Shown here piece after piece: positions 1-7,779 of a stretch of 64,000 nt of DNA. The translations under genes were made by a program, and so were the position numbers. Position 1 is the stretch's first letter, and every line of letters starts with the position of its first letter. The stretch is from Clostridiales bacterium (GTDB taxonomy: Bacteria; Bacillota; Clostridia; Oscillospirales; UBA644): NCBI GenBank assembly GCA_003343705.1, contig QAKR01000026.1, positions 62,001 to 126,000 on the forward strand, in the 5' to 3' direction. The notes beneath the pieces are model-generated. The model saw only the letters and a program-made list of their open reading frames with translations, did not search any database and had not been told where the DNA came from.

Positions 1-2
1 TT

Positions 3-191
3 GGTAGCCTTGTTGAATATAAACCTAAATTTAAAGAAAACGATATGTTCCGCAATGAAATAGACAGCTTTCTACACTGTATAAAAACAGGCGAAAAACT
101 GCCGTCACATATTGATAATGTTGCTATAACAGCAAAAATTATGCAGGCTGTTTATGATTCCGCAGCGTGTCATCAAGAGGTAGTATTGTAA
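3..191 (+). CDS. Gfo/Idh/MocA-type oxidoreductase, C-terminal end (partial)
   Basis: An open frame enters from the left edge and stops with TAA at 189-191, giving 62 residues. The text contains FRNEIDSFLHCIKTGEK followed by a helix ending in AVYDSA, which is the usual C-terminal signature of NAD(P)-dependent Gfo/Idh/MocA sugar oxidoreductases: a helix preceding a tge/k loop, then a last helix with Y-x-S-A. The N-terminal Rossmann domain lies outside the window, so the substrate cannot be inferred. The symporter downstream has its own promoter, so the two need not be co-transcribed. Confidence 0.65.
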   Translation, partial: GSLVEYKPKFKENDMFRNEIDSFLHCIKTGEKLPSHIDNVAITAKIMQAVYDSAACHQEVVL

Positions 192-206
192 AAATTTATA
201 AAACTA

Positions 207-235
207 TTGACAAAAATAAAAAGGTATGCTATACT
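207..235 (+). promoter_or_regulatory. sigma-A promoter for the symporter gene
   Basis: TTGACA at 207-212 and TATACT at 230-235 are separated by 17 bp, a near-perfect housekeeping promoter. Transcription would start near 242 and give a leader of about 115 nt before the symporter start codon. Confidence 0.8.
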
Positions 236-298
236 GTTAATGTAGCGTACCTTTTTGGTACATGTAGAATTTTATTTGCAGGATAAGTTAAGAATTTT

Positions 299-334
299 AA
301 CATAGTTAAAATTGTTTAACTATGTTATTTTTTT
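299..334 (+). terminator. intrinsic terminator inside the symporter leader (possible attenuator)
   Basis: A perfect 12-bp stem (299-310 with 315-326, loop ATTG) is followed by A and a run of T. It lies downstream of the promoter at 207-235 and just upstream of the ribosome-binding site. It may therefore act as a conditional terminator, although it could also simply end read-through from the preceding gene. A weaker hairpin, GTTAA/TTAAC, at about 287-301 overlaps its left arm. A five-bp hairpin GTACC-TTTTT-GGTAC sits at 247-261. Confidence 0.7.
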
Positions 335-355
335 CTCTTATGCAGGAAAGGTAGG

Positions 356-1951
356 ATGGTTTTTATGGCACTTACTCAGATTACAGCAGTAATAGCATTG
401 TTGATTTTTGCCGCGGTTATGATAACCATAGGCATATTTTCAGCACGACGTTCAAAAACTATGGACGGATTTTTATTAGGCGGGAGAAATATAGGCCCTT
501 GGGTTGCCGCGTTTTCATACGGCACGGCTTATTTTTCTGCCGTCATTTTTGTTGGCTATGCCGGGAAATTCGGTTGGGATATCGGTATGGGGAGCCTTTG
601 GATAGGTTTAGGAAACGCTGTTTTCGGATGTCTGCTTGCATGGATTGTACTTGCAAAAAGAACAATGACAATGACACGCAATCTTGGAAGCAGGACAATG
701 CCGGAATTTTTTGCATCCCGGTACAATGATAAAAAAATGAAAGTATTTGCAGCAATTATAATTTTCATTTTTCTTGTCCCGTATGCATCTGGCGTTTATA
801 ATGGCCTTGGTTCTATGTTTGGCGCAATCTTCCCTAATCTTTCGATTTTTGGGCTTGATTCAGGAACTATCTGTATGTTTATAGTTGCGTTGTTAACATC
901 AATTTACCTTGTTTTAGGCGGATACATAGCCTCTTCAAAAACTGATTTTATTCAAGGTATTATAATGATTGCAGGCGTAATTTTAATGGTATTAGGCCTT
1001 GTTTTCAGCCCACAAGTAGGTGGTTTTGACGCTGCGTTTGATAAGCTGTCACAAATCGGTGACGGGCATTTAACAAACGTTTTTGGTGGTAAAAACTTTA
1101 ATTTCTTATGTATTAATATTCTTCTTACGAGTTTTGGTGTATGGGGGCTTCCTCAAATGGTAAGCAAATTTTATGCTATTAAAAGCCGTAAACTTGTAAA
1201 GACCGGAACAGTTGTTTCTACTGTTTTTGCCCTCGTTATTGGTTGCGGCGCTTACTTTGCAGGGTCTTTAGGCAGATTTTTTACATCTGACTGGACTGCT
1301 GTAACTCCTACAGACGCTGGAGTTGTAGGCGGCTATGACGGAGTTATCCCAAATATGCTTATACAAGCGTTTTCAAATTCTCTCGGTGGGAGCATTCTTT
1401 TAAGTGTGATTCTTCTTTGTGTTCTTTCCGCATCAATGTCAACTCTTTCCGCTGTTGTCCTTTCTTCTTCATCTGCTATAACGGTTGATTTGGTAGGTGT
1501 TTTTAAAAAGGATATTAATCAAAAGAAACAAATGCTGTGGACGCGAATTCTTTGCTTTATTTTTATTGCTCTTTCATTCTTTCTGGCAACGTCTAAGATT
1601 TCAATAATTGTAACGCTTATGTCGTTTTCTTGGGGCGTTGTGGCAGGTTGTTTTATTGGACCATTTATTTGGGGTCTTTGGTGGAAAAAAACAACGCGTG
1701 CCGGGGCTTGGAGCGGACTTATCGGAGGGTTCTTAACGGTTCTTGTTCTAACTGTTGTGTCAATGCTGTCATCTCCAGCGCTTTCCGATGGATTGTTTGC
1801 AGCATTTAAAGCGGCTTCTTCAAATGCTCCTATATTTGGAGTTACTGCGATGGCTCTTTCAATAATCATAGTTCCGATTGTAAGTCTTTTTACTCCCAAG
1901 TTACACGAAAGCATAGTTTCACCTGCTTTTGCTGAACAAAAAGAAGATTAG
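356..1951 (+). CDS. sodium:solute symporter family (SSS) transporter
   Basis: A 531-residue polytopic membrane protein with about 13 hydrophobic segments, the normal size and architecture of the SSS family (LeuT fold), which moves sugars, amino acids or organic acids with Na+. The segment GGRNIGPW near residue 42, followed by AAFSYGTAYFSA in TM2, and LGGYIASSKTDFIQG near residue 190 match conserved family blocks. The substrate is not evident. AGGAAAGG at 344-351 lies 4 nt before ATG 356. ATG 365 (MALTQ) is an alternative start with a slightly better distance from a second AGG. The gene is monocistronic on its own promoter, with the diguanylate cyclase promoter following directly. Confidence 0.88.
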   Translation: MVFMALTQITAVIALLIFAAVMITIGIFSARRSKTMDGFLLGGRNIGPWVAAFSYGTAYFSAVIFVGYAGKFGWDIGMGSLWIGLGNAVFGCLLAWIVLAKRTMTMTRNLGSRTMPEFFASRYNDKKMKVFAAIIIFIFLVPYASGVYNGLGSMFGAIFPNLSIFGLDSGTICMFIVALLTSIYLVLGGYIASSKTDFIQGIIMIAGVILMVLGLVFSPQVGGFDAAFDKLSQIGDGHLTNVFGGKNFNFLCINILLTSFGVWGLPQMVSKFYAIKSRKLVKTGTVVSTVFALVIGCGAYFAGSLGRFFTSDWTAVTPTDAGVVGGYDGVIPNMLIQAFSNSLGGSILLSVILLCVLSASMSTLSAVVLSSSSAITVDLVGVFKKDINQKKQMLWTRILCFIFIALSFFLATSKISIIVTLMSFSWGVVAGCFIGPFIWGLWWKKTTRAGAWSGLIGGFLTVLVLTVVSMLSSPALSDGLFAAFKAASSNAPIFGVTAMALSIIIVPIVSLFTPKLHESIVSPAFAEQKED

Positions 1952-1959
1952 AACTTGTA

Positions 1960-1988
1960 TTGACTTTCATAAATAAATGTGTTAAAAT
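1960..1988 (+). promoter_or_regulatory. promoter for the diguanylate cyclase gene
   Basis: TTGACT at 1960-1965 and TAAAAT at 1983-1988 with 17 bp between them, starting 9 bp after the symporter stop codon. The position predicts a short leader of about 27 nt before the TTG start at 2022. Confidence 0.65.
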
Positions 1989-2021
1989 GATTTCGTAGAT
2001 AAAGAAAGCGGGGTCATTTAG

Positions 2022-3719
2022 TTGGGATTTATAAAAAGAAACGCATCGTTAATTATCTTTGCAGTAACTTTATCTGTTGCAGTCATATTTGTTATCTTCT
2101 CAACAATTATGATACAAACAAACGATACTTCTCTTTTATATACGGCTAGTTGTTCGGCAAATGACGGCTGGTCGCTGGTTTTACCCAACGGAGAAAAAGA
2201 GCCTCTTGAAATTGTTTCACGTGAAAACTCAGGGATGGAAGATTCTCCGTTGATAATAACACGTGAACTCGATAAATATATAGGGTACGATTATTTTGTT
2301 TGTATTCAAACAAAAAACGAGTTTGTCCGCGCATATGTTGCGGGCAAACTCGTTTATGATTATAAATATAATACAAACGGAATAGGATTTGAATTAGGTT
2401 CAATCTGGAACTTAATTGAGCTGCCTGTTGACAGCGGTGGGCATGACCTGGTTTTAGAAATTATTCCTATGTCTGGAAGTCATGGGACAGCCCCATATCC
2501 TATTTATTTAGGATCAAGAGCCACAATAATAACAGAGTTGTTTACACAAAAACTTCCATACATTATTATATGTTCGGTAGTCCTTCTTTTTTCGCTGACT
2601 CTTATTATTATTTCGATATATAAATTTTTAAAATGTGGTCAAAACGCAAAGGCCTTTTTATATCTTGGTCTATTCGCTTTTGTCGCCACAGTCTGGGTCG
2701 TGGCTGACTCTTTAATGCTTCAGTTTATCGTTCCTAATAAGGCCTTTTCTTTTATGTTGTTTAATTGTTCTTTCTATCTCATGCCTATCCCGTTTGCATT
2801 ATATATGGCAACTGTCTTCAAAAAAGAGCATGCCTACTTTGAGATACTTGCAGTACTTACAAGCGTTTATTTTTTTATACGCCTTTTTTTATATACAAAC
2901 GGACAAGTTAATTTTGAATATGCGTTGTTTATTATACATCTTATTATGTCAATTATTATAATTTCTGTTCTTGCATTATGTATAAAAAACAGAAAAGACA
3001 AAGAACATAGATACTTATTTATTGCAATAATTTCTTTAGCAGTTGTTTCAGCTGTTTCAATTATAATTTTTTATGCTAAAGATGTTTTAACCGTAAACAG
3101 AGCAAATTATTCAATATATTTTTGTCCGGCAATATTAATATTTCTACTAATAATAAGCATAGGAATGCTTGTTCGTACGTATAAACTTCAAAAGCTTGCG
3201 AATAAAGCAGTTTTTTATGAACAGTGTGCTTATACAGATTCACTTACCGGTTTATTAAACCGTTCATCATTTGAAAAAGAATTAAGTATTTTAGATAGTA
3301 AAATAAAAAACCTTTCTTCTGTTTGTATGCTTGTTTTTGATCTTAATAATCTTAAAAAAACAAATGATTCATATGGCCATGGTGTTGGAGATGAGTTGAT
3401 TATAAACACTTTTAATTGCATTTCTGATTCTTTCGGAAGTTTTGGCAGTGTTTTCCGTACCGGGGGCGATGAAGTTGTTGTAATAATAACAGACGTTGAA
3501 AATGATACGGTTACTTCTTGTATAAAAGATTTTGAGCAAAGAGTTATTAAGTATAACGAGGAACGTCTTATCCCTATTGATGTTGCTTTTGGATATTCAT
3601 ATTTTGATAATGTTTCAAGCTTAAATATGAAAGCTACTGATTTTTTACGTATAGCTGATGCCGAAATGTATGTCGACAAACAGAAGCGAAAACGAATAAA
3701 ACATAAAGAGTTATATTAA
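2022..3719 (+). CDS. membrane-bound diguanylate cyclase (GGDEF domain)
   Basis: A 565-residue protein predicted to make cyclic di-GMP. Residues 8-30 form a signal-anchor helix, about 31-175 an extracellular sensor domain, and about 178-390 seven hydrophobic helices, resembling a 7TM-DISM-type receptor. The C-terminal 160 residues are a GGDEF domain that begins near DSLTGLLNR. The signature reads GGDEV at 481-485 rather than GGDEF; the catalytic G-G-D/E core is kept, so activity is still likely. No RxxD inhibitory site is visible five residues upstream. The start is TTG at 2022: it keeps the whole signal anchor and follows a purine-rich AAAGCGGGG, whereas the next ATG would remove the first helix. 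Confidence 0.85.
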   Translation: MGFIKRNASLIIFAVTLSVAVIFVIFSTIMIQTNDTSLLYTASCSANDGWSLVLPNGEKEPLEIVSRENSGMEDSPLIITRELDKYIGYDYFVCIQTKNEFVRAYVAGKLVYDYKYNTNGIGFELGSIWNLIELPVDSGGHDLVLEIIPMSGSHGTAPYPIYLGSRATIITELFTQKLPYIIICSVVLLFSLTLIIISIYKFLKCGQNAKAFLYLGLFAFVATVWVVADSLMLQFIVPNKAFSFMLFNCSFYLMPIPFALYMATVFKKEHAYFEILAVLTSVYFFIRLFLYTNGQVNFEYALFIIHLIMSIIIISVLALCIKNRKDKEHRYLFIAIISLAVVSAVSIIIFYAKDVLTVNRANYSIYFCPAILIFLLIISIGMLVRTYKLQKLANKAVFYEQCAYTDSLTGLLNRSSFEKELSILDSKIKNLSSVCMLVFDLNNLKKTNDSYGHGVGDELIINTFNCISDSFGSFGSVFRTGGDEVVVIITDVENDTVTSCIKDFEQRVIKYNEERLIPIDVAFGYSYFDNVSSLNMKATDFLRIADAEMYVDKQKRKRIKHKELY

Positions 3720-3732
3720 ATAGGTGGATAGT

Positions 3733-4185
3733 ATGAGTTGTTTGATATGTGAAAGAATAGAACTTATAAAACAAAATAAGAACTCTTACTTTGTTATTGA
3801 ACTAGAAACCGGATATGTTGTTTTAGGGGATCATCAAAGGTTTTTTGGGTACACACTGTTTTTATGTAAAAAGCATGTTTCAGAGTTACATCATTTAGAC
3901 TATAGTTTTAAAATGAAATATTTAGAAGAAATGTCTTTGGTAGCGCAAGCAGTGCAAAAAGCTTTTAATGCAGATAAAATGAATTATGAGCTCTTAGGAA
4001 ATGGCGAATCTCATCTTCATTGGCATCTTTTTCCGAGACGGAAAAATGATATGCCTTTTAAAGGGCCTGTATGGTGGTTACCCAGAGAAGAAATGTGGCA
4101 AGATTCCTTCATCCCCGATGAACAAAAATTAATTCATATGAAAAAACTTCTTATAAAGGAAGTAAACGCATTAATAACTAAATAA
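3733..4185 (+). CDS. HIT family nucleotide hydrolase/transferase-like protein
   Basis: About 150 residues. The histidine triad reads H-L-H-W-H-L-F near residue 96, matching HxHxH with hydrophobic spacers, and an N-terminal C-x-x-C-like start (SCLIC) is typical of HIT proteins. Members of this family hydrolyse nucleotide phosphoramidates or dinucleoside polyphosphates; the substrate here is unknown. An in-frame GTG at 3724 overlaps the AGGTGG ribosome-binding site at 3722-3727, so ATG 3733, with proper spacing, is preferred. It follows the diguanylate cyclase by 13 bp and is probably in the same transcript. Confidence 0.82.
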   Translation: MSCLICERIELIKQNKNSYFVIELETGYVVLGDHQRFFGYTLFLCKKHVSELHHLDYSFKMKYLEEMSLVAQAVQKAFNADKMNYELLGNGESHLHWHLFPRRKNDMPFKGPVWWLPREEMWQDSFIPDEQKLIHMKKLLIKEVNALITK

Positions 4186-4203
4186 TCATATTATAGGTTA
4201 AAT

Positions 4204-4246
4204 AAAAGCTTATCCGAAAAGATATTTTCTTTTCGGATAAGCTTTT
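4204..4246. terminator. bidirectional intrinsic terminator between convergent genes
   Basis: A perfect 19-bp inverted repeat (4204-4222 with 4228-4246, 5-nt loop) is flanked by A-rich and T-rich ends. It sits between the plus-strand HIT gene and the minus-strand beta-helix gene, so it can end transcription from both sides. Confidence 0.9.
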
Positions 4247-4260
4247 ATATACAGGTTTTA

Positions 4261-6090
4261 TTACGGAAGAACAACATTATTTTCTTTTTTTATAAATCGT
4301 CCTCTTATTGCATCTGTCTCGGATCTGATATATTTAGATGAAAACCAAGTATTATCGCTTACAAGTATGTTGTTTCCACTCCCGGAAAAAACACCAAAAT
4401 CGCTGTCCGGGTTTTCTATTTCACGGTTATCTATAGTGTTTTTTAAGAATGAAAAATCGTATATTGAAAAAGCGTTAATTGCCAGTCCGTATGTGTTTTT
4501 AAAAATATTATCTTTTATAATAATATTTTTTATATAAGGAATTTTGGTTGTGCCTCCGCGTATCAGAGCATCTGCGTATATAACACCGTTTTTCCAAGTT
4601 GCGTAATTATATCTATTACAGCTTTCAAAAACATTGTTTTCAATAACGATATTCTGAATATCAACGCCTTCACGCCAGAGATTTCCCCAGAACATATCCC
4701 CTGTTATCCAAATTGCCGAACTGTTGCTTTTATAAAAGATATTATTTGCAATATATCCATTTCCGGCTTCCGCAAGAATGCTTCTTGCCCGATGTTCATG
4801 GAAATAATTATTTGTGAAAACATAAGTGTTAGTTTTCGCCGAAAGGCTTGCCATAAACCAATAATTTGCAACTTCTGCAGGAAGTACATTGTCCAGGGTA
4901 AGAACCAAATACGGATAGTTATTAATATTTTTGTTTTCTATGCCTGTAACTGTTGCGGTAAATCCGGACTTTTCAAGAGTTGGTTTGTATAACTCAATTT
5001 GCTCGCCGATAGTAATAGCGCTATACCAAGCAGTGTTCCTTACAAGAATTTTATTGTTGTCAACACGTTCATGCACTTCATACATACTTTGGTGAATGTT
5101 TATACAGTCATCCCCCATATATGAAAATTCGCAGTTGTCTACAAAAATTTGCCCGCGAGCATCGGCTATATGCATACCGTCTGCTGTAGTGGACATAAAA
5201 AGATTGTTTTCGGGGTTATCTTTTATTGAGCTATTTATAAACTGTATTGCATAACATTTACTGTTAATTAAAAAACCATAACCCAGTGCGGATAATATAT
5301 TTATTCCGTCAATTGTGATATCGTGGCTTCCGTTTTGTAGTGAAAAAACCTGACTTTCTGCAACATACTGACGTAAAATATTATATTCGGCAATGGCATA
5401 CGGAAAATTATGAGTAACTCTTAAAACGTTAGGTGATATTTTTTCTACATTTTTAACGAACTCGCCTAAGTTCCCACCATCGTTTGTTATTACCTTTTCT
5501 TCAATATTAAAACCGGAAATTGTACGAAAGTTGTTTTCTTCAGGCACTTCGGTCGCATTAACGAACTCAAAGTCTGTGTATGAAAAGCCTTCTTCATGAG
5601 AAGCTCCGAAACCTACTGTTCTAATAAGATCAAAGATACGTAACTTTTCAAAATTCCACTCAACATTAAAATTCTTGAATGAAATTCTTTCGGAAGCATT
5701 ATCAACAACAAAGTAGTTTGGAGTTCCAAAAATAAAAGTAGAACCGCCTCCGTCAAGCTCAAAATCGCTGATACCGTCTAACAGTAGCTTTTCGCTACTG
5801 TTAAAATAATAAATACCCTTGTCAAAAATAATTTTTGTACCGGGATTTTGTTTTGCGTAGGAAATTGCGGATAATAGCGCCTGGCTGTTATCCGCAATTT
5901 CAGAAGATCCACCGAATTCAGAAATGTTTTTTTGCCTACTTATAACAGGGTACCAAACTTTGAAGGCTATCCCATTAGGGCTGGTCACGTTGTTAAAACG
6001 AGGAACTCTAACAACAACTGAGCATGCGCTGACTGAAAAAACCATCGCAACTAACAATATTACTGAAAGAAGCTGTTTCATCGTCTTCAT
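4261..6090 (-). CDS. secreted lipoprotein with right-handed parallel beta-helix
   Basis: A 609-residue protein with a lipoprotein signal peptide: basic start, hydrophobic stretch, then a lipobox ending V-S-A-C at about residue 23, so it is likely anchored outside the cell. From about residue 130 onward it is built of short repeats rich in N-N and hydrophobic beta strands (for example IVIENNVFESCN, IIIKDNIFKNT, ILVSDNTWFSS), the pattern of right-handed beta-helix proteins such as pectate-lyase-like or glycan-binding enzymes. Catalytic residues are not identifiable by eye. Its ATG overlaps the TGA of the amidohydrolase gene upstream (ATGA), which implies coupled translation. It is the last gene of the icd-led operon. 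Confidence 0.75.
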   Translation of the reverse strand: MKTMKQLLSVILLVAMVFSVSACSVVVRVPRFNNVTSPNGIAFKVWYPVISRQKNISEFGGSSEIADNSQALLSAISYAKQNPGTKIIFDKGIYYFNSSEKLLLDGISDFELDGGGSTFIFGTPNYFVVDNASERISFKNFNVEWNFEKLRIFDLIRTVGFGASHEEGFSYTDFEFVNATEVPEENNFRTISGFNIEEKVITNDGGNLGEFVKNVEKISPNVLRVTHNFPYAIAEYNILRQYVAESQVFSLQNGSHDITIDGINILSALGYGFLINSKCYAIQFINSSIKDNPENNLFMSTTADGMHIADARGQIFVDNCEFSYMGDDCINIHQSMYEVHERVDNNKILVRNTAWYSAITIGEQIELYKPTLEKSGFTATVTGIENKNINNYPYLVLTLDNVLPAEVANYWFMASLSAKTNTYVFTNNYFHEHRARSILAEAGNGYIANNIFYKSNSSAIWITGDMFWGNLWREGVDIQNIVIENNVFESCNRYNYATWKNGVIYADALIRGGTTKIPYIKNIIIKDNIFKNTYGLAINAFSIYDFSFLKNTIDNREIENPDSDFGVFSGSGNNILVSDNTWFSSKYIRSETDAIRGRFIKKENNVVLP

Positions 6091-6845
6091 AACACTTTAA
6101 GTTTTGGACAGATTCGGATAGCATTATCCCGAAGAATTTTAATTTTATATTCTTCCGGAATAGGCGCATACTCTATTCTGCCACGTTGGAAACCGGCAGC
6201 GTATGTATCTGTTCCAAATAAAATTCTATCAGCCCCAATACGGCTTATTGCATATTCAACAACGTTGTTATTAGAGCTTGCAACACCTGAAGTGTCTGTG
6301 TATATATTTCCGTATTTTGCATCCTCTATTGCATTTACGTGGTCAACTGTTCCTAAATGTGCTATTACCAGCTTCATATCATGATATTTATTTGCAAACT
6401 CAGGCATGCGGCCCATGTCATCAGGATGCATTTGAACAACGGCACCACGTTCGGCAGCAAAAGAAAAAATTGCATCTGCATATTCTGCTATAGGGTAACC
6501 ATGGCAGGGGCTATGAATTTTTATTCCGATACATTTAGGAGAATCAAGCATTTTTTTTGCCTGCTCAAAAGTTTCAGGATGACGAGGCTCGATAACAACC
6601 CACTGGTAAATCCAAGGTGTGTCAAGTGCAAGATTATAAAGATAATCGTTTTCAATAGCTACTTCTTCATTAGAGAGAACTCCTGCATATGTAGAAAAAC
6701 AAGCAGTTGAAATATTTGCTGCATCATAACCATTTTTTAAAAAATCAAGTCCGAATTTATAAATATCAGTTTCAGCCGGATCAAGTCTTGATCCGTTATT
6801 AAAATGCGAGTGAAAATCAATTGCCTTTAATTTGCTGAGCTCCAT
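6087..6845 (-). CDS. amidohydrolase-family metal-dependent hydrolase (copy 1)
   Basis: A TIM-barrel hydrolase of the amidohydrolase-2 type, 252 residues. The metal site is visible: H-S-H at residues 11-13, a histidine in QMHPDD near 141, a histidine in VIAHLG near 160 and the late aspartate in LFGTDTY near 209. The start is placed at ATG 6845, preceded by AGAGG with 8-nt spacing, rather than an in-frame upstream codon; the paralogue at 18583-19350 begins at the equivalent residue. The physiological substrate is unknown. It lies 25 bp after a serine hydrolase gene and overlaps the beta-helix gene. The paralogue is similar along its whole length. Confidence 0.82.
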   Translation of the reverse strand: MELSKLKAIDFHSHFNNGSRLDPAETDIYKFGLDFLKNGYDAANISTACFSTYAGVLSNEEVAIENDYLYNLALDTPWIYQWVVIEPRHPETFEQAKKMLDSPKCIGIKIHSPCHGYPIAEYADAIFSFAAERGAVVQMHPDDMGRMPEFANKYHDMKLVIAHLGTVDHVNAIEDAKYGNIYTDTSGVASSNNNVVEYAISRIGADRILFGTDTYAAGFQRGRIEYAPIPEEYKIKILRDNAIRICPKLKVL

Positions 6846-6870
6846 ATTAAAAACCTCTTTTATGCTGAAT

Positions 6871-7779
6871 TTATTTTTGTTCTGCAAGTTCCTCATCTTC
6901 CCACTGCTTGAGAAGATCTATGTAAGCATTGTTGTTTGCACCAACGCTATGGTATGCAATTATACGTTTTGTACGAGGCATGATATTTACAAGCTGTCCG
7001 TAAGCTCCTTGGAAATAATAGTTTTCTTTTGCAGAGGACTTTCTTAAAATGCTGTATCCGTATTCACCAAGCTCATCAACGGTTCTTGTTGCTGTTGCTT
7101 TTTTAATCCAGTCTTCAGAAAGATATCGTTTACCTTTATATATTCCTCCGTTAAGAAAAACACAACCGAGTTTAGCCATATCTTCAGTCCGAATAATAAG
7201 TCCATCTCCTCCGAGAGTGTGGCCTTTAGGGCAGCAAGCCCAAGAATGGTCTAAGCATTTCATGGGGACAAGGATCTCACGACGGACGAATTCATAAAGA
7301 GTCATACCTGTCTTAAGCTCTACTATACGAGAAAGAAGGTAATAGTTAGGGTCTGTATATACCATTGTTTCCCCAACTGTTCCTGCAAGGGGGTACGCAA
7401 ACATTATCCGCAAAGGGTCGTCTACCTGAAAAAGGCTGTCATCTTCATCTTTATAGTTAAGATATCCTCTTGCAAAACCTGAACGGTGTTGCAAGAGATC
7501 TTTAATTTTAACAGTTTCCCATTTTGGATCATGGGAGGGTGTGAACAGCTCTTTGAACATAGGATATATATAATCTTCATCGGAGATTATATTTCTGTCA
7601 TACAAAATGCCTATAGCGGTTGCAGTGTAATTTTTTGAAACAGAATAAGTCCATTTTGCTTCGGGAAAAGCTCTTAAGTTTTTGCGAACGAACTCGCCGC
7701 CTGCATTCATTTCAACAATTGTAGAAACATCTGCGCCATCTGCTTTAAATTGCTCTATGAGCCTGTCCATCATCATCAT
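6871..7779 (-). CDS. serine hydrolase, beta-lactamase/DD-peptidase fold (copy 1)
   Basis: About 302 residues of the PF00144 type, a family with class C beta-lactamases, D-aminopeptidases and esterases. The nucleophile motif is S-V-S-K at residues 46-49. The tyrosine motif reads Y-T-D-P-N-Y-Y near 153, and a late H-S-V-G replaces K-T-G. There is no signal peptide, so it is probably cytoplasmic and acts on an ester or peptide rather than on cell-wall peptidoglycan. A GTG at 7800 falls on the GGGAGGAAAG site, so the start is one of four consecutive ATG codons from 7779. The first of these overlaps the gpmI TGA as ATGA. Confidence 0.8.
   Translation of the reverse strand: MMMMDRLIEQFKADGADVSTIVEMNAGGEFVRKNLRAFPEAKWTYSVSKNYTATAIGILYDRNIISDEDYIYPMFKELFTPSHDPKWETVKIKDLLQHRSGFARGYLNYKDEDDSLFQVDDPLRIMFAYPLAGTVGETMVYTDPNYYLLSRIVELKTGMTLYEFVRREILVPMKCLDHSWACCPKGHTLGGDGLIIRTEDMAKLGCVFLNGGIYKGKRYLSEDWIKKATATRTVDELGEYGYSILRKSSAKENYYFQGAYGQLVNIMPRTKRIIAYHSVGANNNAYIDLLKQWEDEELAEQK

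Noticed and set aside
3230..3679. A 149-residue minus-strand open frame inside the GGDEF domain
   Set aside because: It is a shadow of the GGDEF coding sequence with no motif and no ribosome-binding site.
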